Origin: Thermoactinomycetaceae bacterium
GTDB lineage: Bacteria; Bacillota; Bacilli; Thermoactinomycetales; Thermoactinomycetaceae
DNA: 34,872 nt
Direction: 5' to 3'
Assembly: GCA_025449475.1 (NCBI GenBank)
Contig: JANWJM010000050.1
Location: 1-34,872 of the forward strand
The notes beneath the pieces were generated by a model. It had not been told where the DNA came from and did not search any database. It saw nothing but the letters and a program-made list of their open reading frames with translations. Position numbers and translations under genes: made by a program. Numbering within the stretch: position 1 is the stretch's first letter; every line of letters starts with the position of its first letter. This document shows, one piece after another, positions 15,792-23,902 of this stretch.

Positions 15792-15820
15792 ATTTTAACA
15801 AAAAACTAAGGATTTGTCAA
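15792..15820 (-). promoter_or_regulatory. Strong sigma-A promoter of rplU-ysxB-rpmA
   Basis: On the minus strand a perfect TTGACA (15815-15820), a 17-base spacer and TAAAAT (15792-15797), with a TG one base before the -10. It lies just downstream of the spoIVFB stop. The best vegetative promoter in the window. Confidence 0.75.
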
Positions 15821-15824
15821 AAAT

Positions 15825-16688
15825 CTATCGAACAAACTCCTTCATTTGGTACCATTCCCGGTTAAAGTAGGATTGAAGCATTTTTTCTTCCGGTAGCAAC
15901 CCCATAACTTTTCCTTGTGAATCCATCACTTCGAGGACATGGTAGCGATCGCGATACCACTTTTTAATTACGTTGGGCAAATGTTCATTTTTTGATACGG
16001 AGATCTTATATAAAGGGACGGATTCTGGAATGCCATGATGCAAGCGGTGGAGTAGAAAACGCAAAAATTGAAACCTTTGTCTTTTGATGAAATGGATATT
16101 AGATAGAAATAAAAATAAACCAATGCAAAGAAGGGGTAGATGAACCCGAATGCCAGGTATCACAACCGAAAGGAGGACGAGACCGAACGACAGAAATAAA
16201 CTGAACCAACAAGTATATAAAATACAGCTACGGTACGGAATCCAATAACTTAAAAGCGATTGCAAAATTCGACCGCCATCCAATGGATAAATCGGCAACA
16301 GATTAAAAGTTGCAATGATCATATTTCCCTTGATAAAGTACTCGGTCCACTCTTGATTCCACCAACCCAACAAATAAAAAAGATAACTAAGTAAAATCAT
16401 CCAGATGTGGTGGAACGGACCTGCCAAGGCAACAACGATTTCTTCCTTAACACTTGTATTTCCCCATTCATCCATGATGGCGACTCCCCCAAAAGGAAGA
16501 AGCTCAATTTTACGAATGGTCCAACCATATGACCAAGCGGCAGTCACATGCCCCATTTCATGAATAATTACCAAGACAAATAAAGTCATGATTTCCGTAA
16601 AATAACCCGTCCAGACAGAAAGACTAATGATCCCCCAAAAAAGAGGATGAATCTTGATTGGGATTCCTTGCCACGGATACTTAGTCAA
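15825..16688 (-). CDS. spoIVFB: SpoIVFB, intramembrane site-2 protease for pro-sigma-K
   Basis: A 287-residue membrane metalloprotease. The zinc motif HEMGH is at 43-47 and the second motif NLLPIYPLDGG at 129-139, both in hydrophobic segments. After about six membrane segments a C-terminal CBS-like region follows (about 225-287). In B. subtilis SpoIVFB cleaves pro-sigma-K in the outer forespore membrane and is held inactive by SpoIVFA and BofA. The start is TTG at 16688, overlapping the spoIVFA stop by 8 bases, with GAAGTGA upstream. A generic M50 protease is the only alternative; context makes SpoIVFB firm. Confidence 0.93.
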   Translation of the reverse strand: MTKYPWQGIPIKIHPLFWGIISLSVWTGYFTEIMTLFVLVIIHEMGHVTAAWSYGWTIRKIELLPFGGVAIMDEWGNTSVKEEIVVALAGPFHHIWMILLSYLFYLLGWWNQEWTEYFIKGNMIIATFNLLPIYPLDGGRILQSLLSYWIPYRSCILYTCWFSLFLSFGLVLLSVVIPGIRVHLPLLCIGLFLFLSNIHFIKRQRFQFLRFLLHRLHHGIPESVPLYKISVSKNEHLPNVIKKWYRDRYHVLEVMDSQGKVMGLLPEEKMLQSYFNREWYQMKEFVR

Positions 16689-17427
16689 AGGGAATCACTT
16701 CAGTGGGATTGATAAATTTTCCGTTTTGCTGCAACGCAACATATACCAACGATTGCCCCGATTTCAAACCAGCAACCCCTATTGGTTCACCTTTTTTCAC
16801 TTGTTGTTTTGTGCTGACATCATAGGAGTCCAACAAACTTAACCAAGTGCGTTTCCCATCTTCATGCTGTAAGATCACTGTGCGTCCGATTCCTTCTTTC
16901 TCCCCTACAAAAATCACCCTCCCATTGGCTGGAGCCACCACTTTTGCATCTTGGGGGGTTCGTATGACCACTCCATTGCGCTTTTCGTTAAAAGGAAGAA
17001 CGATTTTACCGGCGACAGGAGAAATCCAGATAGATGATTGTTTCTCTTCTGGGCGAAAGGCGGGAAGAATGGTTGGGTTTGTTCCAATATTCTCTTGATA
17101 CCAAGCGGTCATCTCTTCAAAATGAAAGGAGCGACTCATCACTTCAGTCACAAATTCTTGTGCTTGATCACTGAGAGTTGAGTTATTCTGAAAGATCAGA
17201 TAGGTAACGACAAATAACATCAATGAAAGAATGGACTGGATGGTAAGTTTTCGTATCCATTTATGAGAGCTCCTCTTCTTCGATGATGGCGATTTCCAGA
17301 ATGCGGTTCCCTCAGGCAGTTCCCATTCTTTTGAAACTGGATATTCTGGATGGATCAACTGTCCTTGCTGGATCGACCGAATTTGTTGGGCGCGTCGCTT
17401 TTTTATATTTTGTCCCCACTCATACAT
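16681..17427 (-). CDS. spoIVFA: SpoIVFA, regulator of SpoIVFB (M23-like)
   Basis: A 248-residue protein. A basic N-terminal region (1-60, mother-cell side) and one membrane segment (about 62-80) precede a LytM/M23-like domain in the C-terminal half (about 135-245, with GKIVLPFNEKRNGVVIRTP and GRTVILQHEDGKRT). The metal-binding residues of active M23 enzymes are incomplete, as expected for SpoIVFA, a scaffold and inhibitor cleaved by SpoIVB to release SpoIVFB. First gene of a two-gene operon behind a good sigma-E promoter. Confidence 0.9.
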   Translation of the reverse strand: MYEWGQNIKKRRAQQIRSIQQGQLIHPEYPVSKEWELPEGTAFWKSPSSKKRSSHKWIRKLTIQSILSLMLFVVTYLIFQNNSTLSDQAQEFVTEVMSRSFHFEEMTAWYQENIGTNPTILPAFRPEEKQSSIWISPVAGKIVLPFNEKRNGVVIRTPQDAKVVAPANGRVIFVGEKEGIGRTVILQHEDGKRTWLSLLDSYDVSTKQQVKKGEPIGVAGLKSGQSLVYVALQQNGKFINPTEVIPFD

Positions 17428-17463
17428 CTCTTCACCACACCTTGTCCTACGTTCTTCTCTCTC

Positions 17464-17492
17464 AACATATGAGGAAGAAGGAGCAGATATTC
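17464..17492 (-). promoter_or_regulatory. Sigma-E promoter of spoIVFA-spoIVFB
   Basis: On the minus strand GAATATC (17486-17492), exactly 14 bases, then CATATGTT (17464-17471). This is close to the sigma-E consensus (kmATATT-N14-CATACAnT). The start would be near 17457, about 30 bases before the ATG. The spoIVF operon is sigma-E controlled in B. subtilis. Confidence 0.65.
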
Positions 17493-17505
17493 ATCCGTTT
17501 TCGGA

Positions 17506-17542
17506 CAAAATAAATAAGAGCACTCCCGTCATGAAAGTGCTC
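17506..17542 (-). terminator. Terminator after minC-minD
   Basis: GAGCACT (17518-17524) pairs with AGTGCTC (17536-17542) across an 11-base loop, followed on the minus strand by a T-rich tract TTATTTATTTTG. It separates minD from the sporulation-specific spoIVF operon. Confidence 0.65.
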
Positions 17543-17556
17543 AACAGCGGAGATGC

Positions 17557-18348
17557 TTAAGCAAAGCCAAACCATTTTTTCATTCGTCGAAACATACTAA
17601 CTTCCCGATCCAATACGAGTAACGGAACCATCTCTCCCTGAATGCGTTTGGCGATATTCCGGTAAGCTTTTCCAGCGGGACTATTATCAAACGCGATCGG
17701 TTCACCCAAATTGCCAGCTCGTATCACTTGTTCATCATCTGGGACTATGCCCAACAAGTGAATCGCTAAGACAGCTACGACTTCATCTACATCCATCATC
17801 CCGCCATTTTTGGTCAGATGGCTTTTGATGCGATTAATAATCAGTTTAGGAGTTGGTAATTTTTCCTTTTCCAATAACCCAATGACACGATCCGCATCCC
17901 GAACAGCGGCATTTTCGGGCGTTGTGACTACGATTGCCTGATCTGCTCCCGCAGCAGCAATCTGGAAACCAAGCTCAATTCCTGCTGGTGAATCGATAAC
18001 CACATAGTCAAATTCATCTTTCAGCTCAGCAATAATTCTACGCAATTGATTCGATGTGATGGAAGATTTATCTTTGGTTTGAGCAGCCGCTAGGAGATAA
18101 AGATCATTACATCTTTTATCCTTAATTAATGCCTTTTTCAAATCACATCTCTCTTCAATCACATCAATAATATCATAGATAATTCGGTTTTCTAATCCCA
18201 TCAAAACATCAAGATTGCGCAATCCAATATCTGTATCCACAAGACAAACGCGCTTTCCACATAAGGCAAGAGCAGTGCCGATGTTAACGGAAGTTGTTGA
18301 TTTTCCAACCCCGCCCTTTCCCGATGTAACCACTATACTCTCTCCCAT
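17557..18348 (-). CDS. minD: Septum site-determining protein MinD
   Basis: A 263-residue ParA/MinD-family ATPase starting MGESIVVTSGKGGVGKST, with the deviant Walker A motif. The C-terminal amphipathic helix (MFRRMKKWFGFA) is the membrane-targeting sequence. MinD recruits MinC to the membrane and blocks polar division. The start is ATG 18348 with AAGGGTGGG upstream; the longer frame from 18375 would contain that Shine-Dalgarno. Downstream of minC and ending at a terminator. Confidence 0.96.
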   Translation of the reverse strand: MGESIVVTSGKGGVGKSTTSVNIGTALALCGKRVCLVDTDIGLRNLDVLMGLENRIIYDIIDVIEERCDLKKALIKDKRCNDLYLLAAAQTKDKSSITSNQLRRIIAELKDEFDYVVIDSPAGIELGFQIAAAGADQAIVVTTPENAAVRDADRVIGLLEKEKLPTPKLIINRIKSHLTKNGGMMDVDEVVAVLAIHLLGIVPDDEQVIRAGNLGEPIAFDNSPAGKAYRNIAKRIQGEMVPLLVLDREVSMFRRMKKWFGFA

Positions 18349-18425
18349 TGTATCCCACCCTTCACTAAAAGACATAGCCTTCTAATCCTACCGTTTCTCT
18401 ATTCCATGAAAGTACGATGGACAGC

Positions 18426-19094
18426 TTATCTGTTTCCCTTCCATTCTTTATCGCTGCGAATCTTACTGAGATGAACCAATCGTTCTACGGCAATCTGATG
18501 ATCCACTAAATAGGCAAATCGCATACCTACTTCTGACTCATCCCAGCGATCGGGAGGTCGTGAAATCACATCTGCAATTCGTAGTTGGGTTGGTTTCAAA
18601 ACAGAAGCAGCAATAATCGCTTGTTGGTCCCCTTGGCTACCAGCATGAGCCAATCCACGCAATGCTCCCAATACATAGATATCACCGGTAGAGCGAATGA
18701 CACCGCCTGGATTGATGTCACCTACAAAAAGAATATTGCCTTCAAAAGAAAAAATTTGACCTGAACGAACCGTCCCCACTCGCATCTGAATCTCGGATTC
18801 TTGCTCAAGTAAATAAGGTTTTCCATCTGATTCAAAATGCTTGATGATGAGGTTCTTACGGGACGCGAACAGTTCCCGAAGTGCCATCTCTTCCAATTTG
18901 GTAATCTGTCGCTTCCCTAACTTAATCAATACATTCATCTCAGGGCCATCCCATATCTTCGCTGCATGATCATCTTCTAACTTGTGTCGCAATTCACTCA
19001 ATATATCTGAAAAGGGGCGAGAATCGTCGAGATAAAAAAGAAGTCCATCTTTTGTTCCTTTGATTGTGATGCCTGGTTTTACACCGTTTACCAT
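18426..19094 (-). CDS. minC: Septum site-determining protein MinC
   Basis: A 222-residue division inhibitor that prevents FtsZ assembly. It has an N-terminal FtsZ-inhibitory domain (about 1-100) and a C-terminal beta-helix domain (about 105-200, with GNILFVGDINPGGVIRSTGD and LGALRGLAHAG) that dimerises and binds MinD. ATG 19094 was preferred because GGGGTGA lies 8 bases upstream. In B. subtilis mreBCD lies just upstream; here only 127 bases separate minC from radC. Confidence 0.94.
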   Translation of the reverse strand: MVNGVKPGITIKGTKDGLLFYLDDSRPFSDILSELRHKLEDDHAAKIWDGPEMNVLIKLGKRQITKLEEMALRELFASRKNLIIKHFESDGKPYLLEQESEIQMRVGTVRSGQIFSFEGNILFVGDINPGGVIRSTGDIYVLGALRGLAHAGSQGDQQAIIAASVLKPTQLRIADVISRPPDRWDESEVGMRFAYLVDHQIAVERLVHLSKIRSDKEWKGNR

Positions 19095-19221
19095 CCTGAA
19101 CGTCACCCCATCAATTAAAAGATTTCGTGATTTTCCTTCATTTTCCTTCTCCCTGAGACTTTACAGTTCCATCGAAAAAAAAGAGAAAACTGACGAGATG
19201 GTTGATCATCACTTTTCCCTT

Positions 19222-19923
19222 CTATTTATTCCCAGGTATTAGCCCTTTTTCTCTCATACTATAGTACAGTTGATCGCCAATAATGAGATGGTCAATTAAA
19301 TCAATCCCAATCATTTCTCCCGCATTGTATAATCGTTTCGTAATCTCTAAATCTTCTTGACTCGGTGTCGGATCACCACTTGGGTGATTATGAACACAGA
19401 TCACCCCCGCAGCACTGCATCGAATGGCTTCCCGAAAAATCTCTCTCGGATGAACCACGGAACTATTAAGACTACCAATAAAAATGCATTTTTTTTCAAT
19501 TACCCGATTCTTCGTATTGAGAAACATGCAAACAAAATGTTCTTGCTGCAAAAAGCGCATCTCTTCCATGACCAGTTGAACCGCATCTTCAGGAGAACGG
19601 ATGGCATATCTTTCATCCGGTAAAACTTTCATTAATCGTTGTCCCAATTCAATCCCTGCCAAAATCTGTACTGCCTTGGCGGGACCAATTCCATGGATTT
19701 GTGTGAGCTCATGATAAGAGAGATGAGCGATTCCTTTCAGCCCACCCGTCTGGGATAACACGCGCTGAGCCAACGCCATAACCGATTCGCCCATGCTTCC
19801 CGTCCGTAGCAGCAAAGCGATTAATTCAACGTTGGACAAATGTTCGCGCCCTTGTCGAATCATTCGCTCGCGCGGACGTTCTTCCTCAGGTACATCTCTT
19901 AACATCAACTGATTTCCAACCAT
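19222..19923 (-). CDS. radC: RadC/YsxA-family JAB-domain protein (UPF0758)
   Basis: A 233-residue protein with an N-terminal helix-hairpin-helix-like domain (1-100, including IHGIGPAKAVQILAG) and a C-terminal JAB/MPN metalloprotease-like domain with HNHPSGDPTPSQED (H178, H180, D184). Despite the name, the family has no proven role in DNA repair in Bacillus; a nuclease- or peptidase-like function is suggested by the fold. GAGAGGAT precedes the ATG. It lies between maf and minC, as in B. subtilis apart from the missing mreBCD. Confidence 0.93.
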   Translation of the reverse strand: MVGNQLMLRDVPEEERPRERMIRQGREHLSNVELIALLLRTGSMGESVMALAQRVLSQTGGLKGIAHLSYHELTQIHGIGPAKAVQILAGIELGQRLMKVLPDERYAIRSPEDAVQLVMEEMRFLQQEHFVCMFLNTKNRVIEKKCIFIGSLNSSVVHPREIFREAIRCSAAGVICVHNHPSGDPTPSQEDLEITKRLYNAGEMIGIDLIDHLIIGDQLYYSMREKGLIPGNK

Positions 19924-19973
19924 TTTATCCTCTCTCCCAAAGTTTCTGGCTGCTCATCTTGTTGAGATTGTTT

Positions 19974-20576
19974 TTATTTTGCAAAATGGACCAATAACTG
20001 ATAACCCATCTGAGCTACCATTTGATTGAGTAGAGGTAATGACATGCCAACCACATTGAAATAACACCCATCGATTTTATCGATGAAACAAGCCCCGATT
20101 CCTTGGATCCCGTATGCTCCCGCTTTATCTAGAGGCTCTCCTGTCTGAATATACCAGTTGATCTGACTTTGGCTTAAAGGTAGCATCCAAACAACTGTTT
20201 TTTGGGTCTTTGTATCCACCCTTTTAATCTCGCCATTGATCACTTCCACTAAAGCAATACCGCTTACCACATGATGAGATCTCCCTTGCAATCGGGTCAA
20301 CATCTGTGCAGCTTCATCCTTATTTTGGGGTTTTCCCAATACTTCCTGATCACATACCACTAAAGTATCCGCACCTATCACAAGGGCATGATCCACTCGA
20401 TCCACAATACTCTTCGCTTTTCGAAAAGCAAGCTCCTGAACAGTCTCCTCCGGTGAGATGGAGTGAGTTAATGACTCATCCGCATTGCTCGGTATGGTTT
20501 CAAAAGAAAGCCCTAATTGCGTCAGTAATTCTTTTCTTCTTGGTGATCCGGAAGCTAGAACCAACTTAATGGTCAT
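19974..20576 (-). CDS. maf: Maf-family nucleoside triphosphate pyrophosphatase
   Basis: A 200-residue house-cleaning nucleotide pyrophosphatase that hydrolyses dTTP/UTP-like or modified nucleotides. The signature LASGSPRRKELL is at residues 7-18, and the catalytic Asp is in VIGADTLV. The start MTIKLVLASGS at 20576 fits the family; the frame extends upstream to 20612 but family members do not. Maf overexpression blocks septation in B. subtilis. Downstream of spoIIB, as in B. subtilis. Confidence 0.93.
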   Translation of the reverse strand: MTIKLVLASGSPRRKELLTQLGLSFETIPSNADESLTHSISPEETVQELAFRKAKSIVDRVDHALVIGADTLVVCDQEVLGKPQNKDEAAQMLTRLQGRSHHVVSGIALVEVINGEIKRVDTKTQKTVVWMLPLSQSQINWYIQTGEPLDKAGAYGIQGIGACFIDKIDGCYFNVVGMSLPLLNQMVAQMGYQLLVHFAK

Positions 20577-20658
20577 ATGTATAACTGCCTTTCTACTCAT
20601 TCTACTCAACAAACTGCACTACCAGTGTAGCAAAAAACAACCTTTAAGAAAATCACTT

Positions 20659-21624
20659 TTATCCAGTCCGATTTACCAACTGTTCATAATTGTTAATATA
20701 TCGAACCAATCCCTCTTGGATTTTCCACATTAAAGCAGAGTTAGGATGGAGCTTCGCTTCATTCACACTATGAACAGCTTGATCCAATGCTTGAATCATT
20801 TTCGACCATTTTTCCTTGTCTTCTTTTGATAATTGATTCCCTAATTTTTGTGTCTCTTCCAGTAGCCGTTGATACTCCTCACTTAACTTCGGACTTGGTT
20901 GTAATGAAACCTGATCTTGTCGGGAAATCCCCTGAACCGATAGTTGGCTTAATTCTTGAAATATCCATCTACTCCGTTGAAAAATGGAAGATAAAAGGGC
21001 TTGGTCGATCTGCTTTTGAACGGGGATTGTCTCTTCTTTGATATAGACCTTGATCCCTTTTTCTTGATAATCCTTCGCAAGTGCAATCGCTCCCTTTTGA
21101 TCCACACTTACGCCTAAATAGATCCGATAAGGAGCTTGATTTGACATTACCGCAGCGAATCCTTGTTTTCGAAGAGCAAGCATTTTCTTCTCCGCACCGG
21201 CTTGATGCTGAAAAATACCTGCTTGTAATCGATAGACTTTTAATGGCTGATGCGTGGCTTGATGTTCATTCTTTTGAGGAAAATATAAATGTGAATCAAT
21301 GCTGTTTTTCGAATAAGTCGGTTCATTTGTAAAGAAAATGGATAGAATGGAAGCTCCCATAATGACACCAACCATAATCGCCCCGATGATGGATAATACC
21401 ATCGAGATGATCTCCTGTTTGTTTCGCTTTTTTTTCCTATTGATGGGTTGAATCGCAGAAGAGCGCCAATGCGATTCTTGGGTTGATTTTTTTTCTTTGT
21501 CCTTGCTCGTTGACACAAGATCAAGCGAAGGTGATTCGACTGGGACTGGCGGCGATGGATCGGCGGGGGGTAACAATATTTTCTTCTTTTTATCTCTGGA
21601 GAAGATGGCGATCTTTGGTTCCAT
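20659..21624 (-). CDS. spoIIB: SpoIIB-like membrane protein with SPOR domain
   Basis: A 321-residue protein with a cytoplasmic basic/proline-rich N-terminus (1-70), one membrane segment (about 72-98), then a SPOR domain (about 128-197, VYRLQAGIFQHQAGAEKKM). A Gln-rich helical C-terminal region (200-321) follows. SPOR domains bind denuded peptidoglycan at division sites. In B. subtilis SpoIIB localises to the sporulation septum and helps engulfment; it lies between comC and maf, the same place as here. The length is close to the B. subtilis protein. Low overall conservation is normal for this family. Confidence 0.85.
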   Translation of the reverse strand: MEPKIAIFSRDKKKKILLPPADPSPPVPVESPSLDLVSTSKDKEKKSTQESHWRSSAIQPINRKKKRNKQEIISMVLSIIGAIMVGVIMGASILSIFFTNEPTYSKNSIDSHLYFPQKNEHQATHQPLKVYRLQAGIFQHQAGAEKKMLALRKQGFAAVMSNQAPYRIYLGVSVDQKGAIALAKDYQEKGIKVYIKEETIPVQKQIDQALLSSIFQRSRWIFQELSQLSVQGISRQDQVSLQPSPKLSEEYQRLLEETQKLGNQLSKEDKEKWSKMIQALDQAVHSVNEAKLHPNSALMWKIQEGLVRYINNYEQLVNRTG

Positions 21625-21661
21625 TCGATTCCTTCCTTTCTAACAATCTGTTGATATTAGC

Positions 21662-22318
21662 TTATGACATGATAGAAAGGATAGAACCATCAATACGCAT
21701 AATCCTGTAAATCAAATCACTTGAGGTATAAGCCAAGGCTATTCCTAAAGCGAGATGTGGGCCGAATGGGATAGGATCCTTTCTCTGAATCTTTCTACCA
21801 ATCATCCAGCGATAAACAATATAAATCGTCCCGCTGATTGTCGCTAACCAAAATGCGAGCAAGATATCAGGAATTCCAACCATTAAGCCCCCAAGACCGA
21901 CTAACTTGGCATCGCCAATTCCCATCCCCTTAGTGATGATCGCGATCAAAAAGACACTTAATCCGCCCACGATCATGGCGATAAAATAATAAACGGATAA
22001 CTGAGGATGAATCCACCAACGAGCAATGCACAAGGCGATGGCAGCGGGATAGGTAAAAATATTGGGGATCAATCCGAACCAATAATCAGTCATCGCAATC
22101 AACAACAGAATCAATAAACAAGGAACAAATAGATAGAATTCGATACTCGTCTTCCATCTCAACCAAGATAATGTTGAAAAGAATAAGAACAGCCCGATCA
22201 TCAACCATCGCCATTTTCGATGAATCAATAGTATCCCTTTCTGTGATAAAACGGCCCAAGATGGAATCCAGTAAGAAATGATTACTCCCAACATGACCAG
22301 CAGTACCATCCCCAACAT
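21662..22318 (-). CDS. comC: Reduced ComC-like prepilin peptidase (A24), no zinc/methylase domain
   Basis: A 218-residue polytopic membrane protein with the two catalytic aspartates of A24 peptidases: D78 in AMTDYWFGLIPN and D136 in GMGIGDAKL. The usual N-terminal domain of ComC/PilD, with a pair of CxxC motifs between the first two helices, is missing. Only C67 and C97 occur, and neither is in a CxxC. Cleavage of prepilins (the competence pseudopilus) may be retained, with N-methylation uncertain. The start is ATG 22318 with AGAGGAG 8 bases upstream; a longer frame to 22375 adds no recognisable domain. Position next to spoIIB matches B. subtilis comC. Confidence 0.85.
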   Translation of the reverse strand: MLGMVLLVMLGVIISYWIPSWAVLSQKGILLIHRKWRWLMIGLFLFFSTLSWLRWKTSIEFYLFVPCLLILLLIAMTDYWFGLIPNIFTYPAAIALCIARWWIHPQLSVYYFIAMIVGGLSVFLIAIITKGMGIGDAKLVGLGGLMVGIPDILLAFWLATISGTIYIVYRWMIGRKIQRKDPIPFGPHLALGIALAYTSSDLIYRIMRIDGSILSIMS

Positions 22319-22386
22319 CCACTTTTCTCCTCTCACGCATCGGTGTCTTTTGGAAATAAAGGTTATATTTTCCATCTATGGTTGTC

Positions 22387-22415
22387 AGTTTACCAAGAGA
22401 ACGAATGTTTGTCAA
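22387..22415 (-). promoter_or_regulatory. Sigma-A promoter for comC (and possibly spoIIB-maf-radC)
   Basis: On the minus strand a perfect TTGACA (22410-22415), a 17-base spacer and TAAACT (22387-22392), with TG one base before the -10. About 65 bases upstream of the comC ATG. No obvious ComK box (AAAA-N5-TTTT pair) was seen, so competence-specific control is not supported here. Confidence 0.6.
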
Positions 22416-22519
22416 TCGATACCGAACATTGCCTCGAGCGTTGGTAAGGATGCAAAGGGGTGATTGCTCCGGAAATCGTTCTTTACTGATTTCGCTGTCA
22501 AAATGGTATTATTAATATA

Positions 22520-22547
22520 TTTACAAAATAGTCATTGATTTTAGAAT
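22520..22547 (+). promoter_or_regulatory. Promoter of the parA/helical/AIPR operon
   Basis: TTTACA (22520-22525), a 16-base spacer and TAGAAT (22542-22547), each 5/6 to consensus. The predicted start near 22554 gives a 40-base leader before the ParA ATG. Confidence 0.5.
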
Positions 22548-22594
22548 CGAACTATGATTATTATATACAAAATTACGAAAAGGTGGGAAATACC

Positions 22595-23392
22595 ATGGGG
22601 AAGGTAATCGCCTTTATGAATATGAAAGGCGGTGTCGCAAAAACAACCACAGCTGTTAATATCGGTTATACGCTGGCGATGGAATATCAACAAAAGGTTC
22701 TACTCATTGATGCTGATCCTCAAGCAAGTGCCACCGAATATATTCTTGAGAATGATCAAATTGCTCACGTGATGAAGCCTGAAAACACACTTCTCGCTCT
22801 ATTTGACCGCGATCATGCCAATGAACAAATTATCTTTCCGTTTACTAAACGATTTCACCTGATTCCATCTCATCAGAATTTAATCTATCAGCAACTGGAC
22901 GATCATCCATTCCGCTTAAAAGAGTATATTGACAAGTATCACTTAAAAGAGACCTATGACTTTATCCTAATTGATTGTCCGCCCACACCATCTGGTTATA
23001 CGACGCTTGCCTTGCTTAGCTCTGATTGCTTTTTAGTTCCTTCGACAGTGGAACCCATGGCGATCGATGGCATCCCCAAACTATTGACCGTCGTTCATAA
23101 CTTAAAAAAAGAGCAACAGGTTGACAAGCCTGTACTGTTGGGTTTGCTCTTAACAAAAGTTCAACCGCACCTCAATGTTTATCGAGATACTTATCAGCTT
23201 CTCAAAGAATGGGGCTACGAAAAATATCTTTTTAAAGAAGAATTGAAAAAACGAACGGAGATTTCCAGAGCCGTTCACACTAAGCAAAAAAAAGTAGGAA
23301 ATCAATTTATGCTGAACATGAAAAATGTTCTGATCCAAGAAGAAATTAAACGGATTTCGAGTGAATTTGCACGAAAGGTGGGAGTTCAATGA
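22595..23392 (+). CDS. ParA/Soj-like ATPase of an accessory operon
   Basis: A 265-residue ParA-family ATPase starting MGKVIAFMNMKGGVAKTTT, with the deviant Walker A KGGVAKTT at 11-18, Walker A' in LIDADPQASATEYIL and Walker B in YDFILIDCPPTPSGY. ATG 22595 has AAGGTGG 8 bases upstream; the frame extends to 22535 but without support. It is not the chromosomal soj: no parB follows. Instead it overlaps the next gene by 4 bases, and an AIPR-family gene comes third. ParA proteins form dimers on DNA and move or recruit partners. Here a role in positioning or activating the AIPR protein is inference. Confidence 0.9.
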   Translation: MGKVIAFMNMKGGVAKTTTAVNIGYTLAMEYQQKVLLIDADPQASATEYILENDQIAHVMKPENTLLALFDRDHANEQIIFPFTKRFHLIPSHQNLIYQQLDDHPFRLKEYIDKYHLKETYDFILIDCPPTPSGYTTLALLSSDCFLVPSTVEPMAIDGIPKLLTVVHNLKKEQQVDKPVLLGLLLTKVQPHLNVYRDTYQLLKEWGYEKYLFKEELKKRTEISRAVHTKQKKVGNQFMLNMKNVLIQEEIKRISSEFARKVGVQ

Positions 23393-23898
23393 ATACCAGC
23401 ACAAAATCCTTGATCCATTTGCTTATTGAATTATTGGATCAGTTAACCATCCACACAGAAAATCATTCCGATCTGTTTCAAGTGAATCGACAACAATGGG
23501 AAGAAGTGAAAGATGAGCTCTTCCGTCTAACGCTTGAAAAACAAAGTCCAGAGGTAAACGATCCAGAAGATCTACGCAGCCAACTATTAACATTATTGCC
23601 CCAATACTTAAATGATCCTAAAAAATTTCCTAAAAAAGAAGATCTTCTACGTTTTGCCCAGTGCTTACAGATCCCTCGACTCAAAAAATTGGGCAATAAA
23701 ACGCGATTTGATCTGATTGGCAACATTCTTGTCGAAATCGCAACGAGACCCGAGTCAGAACTGATTGAAATCGCACAATCTCTTTCGCTGGCGACCCGCA
23801 AAACAAATGCAATACAAGCAAACTCTTCCACATCGACATCGACGCAAACGCCAAAGATTAAAAATTGGTTTGACTTTTACCAATCACTAAAAAGGTGA
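23389..23898 (+). CDS. Small helical protein between ParA and AIPR
   Basis: A 169-residue protein I do not recognise. It is almost entirely helical by composition: amphipathic N-terminal helices (1-50), then a Pro- and Lys-punctuated middle (70-130, including FPKKEDLLRFAQCLQIPRLKK). A Ser/Thr/Gln linker (142-156) and the short tail WFDFYQSLKR end it. The linker-plus-tail layout suggests a docking peptide for a partner. Coupled to the ParA gene (ATGA overlap, Shine-Dalgarno AAAGGTGGGAG) and followed 5 bases later by the AIPR gene, so it is very likely a dedicated component of that module. ParA partners are often DNA- or cargo-binding adaptors, which this might be. Confidence 0.75.
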   Translation: MNTSTKSLIHLLIELLDQLTIHTENHSDLFQVNRQQWEEVKDELFRLTLEKQSPEVNDPEDLRSQLLTLLPQYLNDPKKFPKKEDLLRFAQCLQIPRLKKLGNKTRFDLIGNILVEIATRPESELIEIAQSLSLATRKTNAIQANSSTSTSTQTPKIKNWFDFYQSLKR

Positions 23899-23902
23899 TA
23901 CG

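Noticed and set aside
19150..19205. Weak stem CAGTT...AACTG around an A/T-run between radC and minC
   Set aside because: Only 5 bp and poorly placed T-run; not convincing as a terminator, so radC and minC may be co-transcribed.
22086..22415. Alternative 109-codon minus frame overlapping the comC N-terminus, as evidence that the missing CxxC domain lies behind a frameshift
   Set aside because: Its translation contains no CxxC pairs and no membrane helices like the ComC N-terminus, so a simple frameshift does not restore the domain.
22595..23392. Chromosome-partition soj gene
   Set aside because: No spo0J/parB follows and no parS-like site (TGTTNCACGTGAAACA) was seen; the gene is coupled to an AIPR operon instead.
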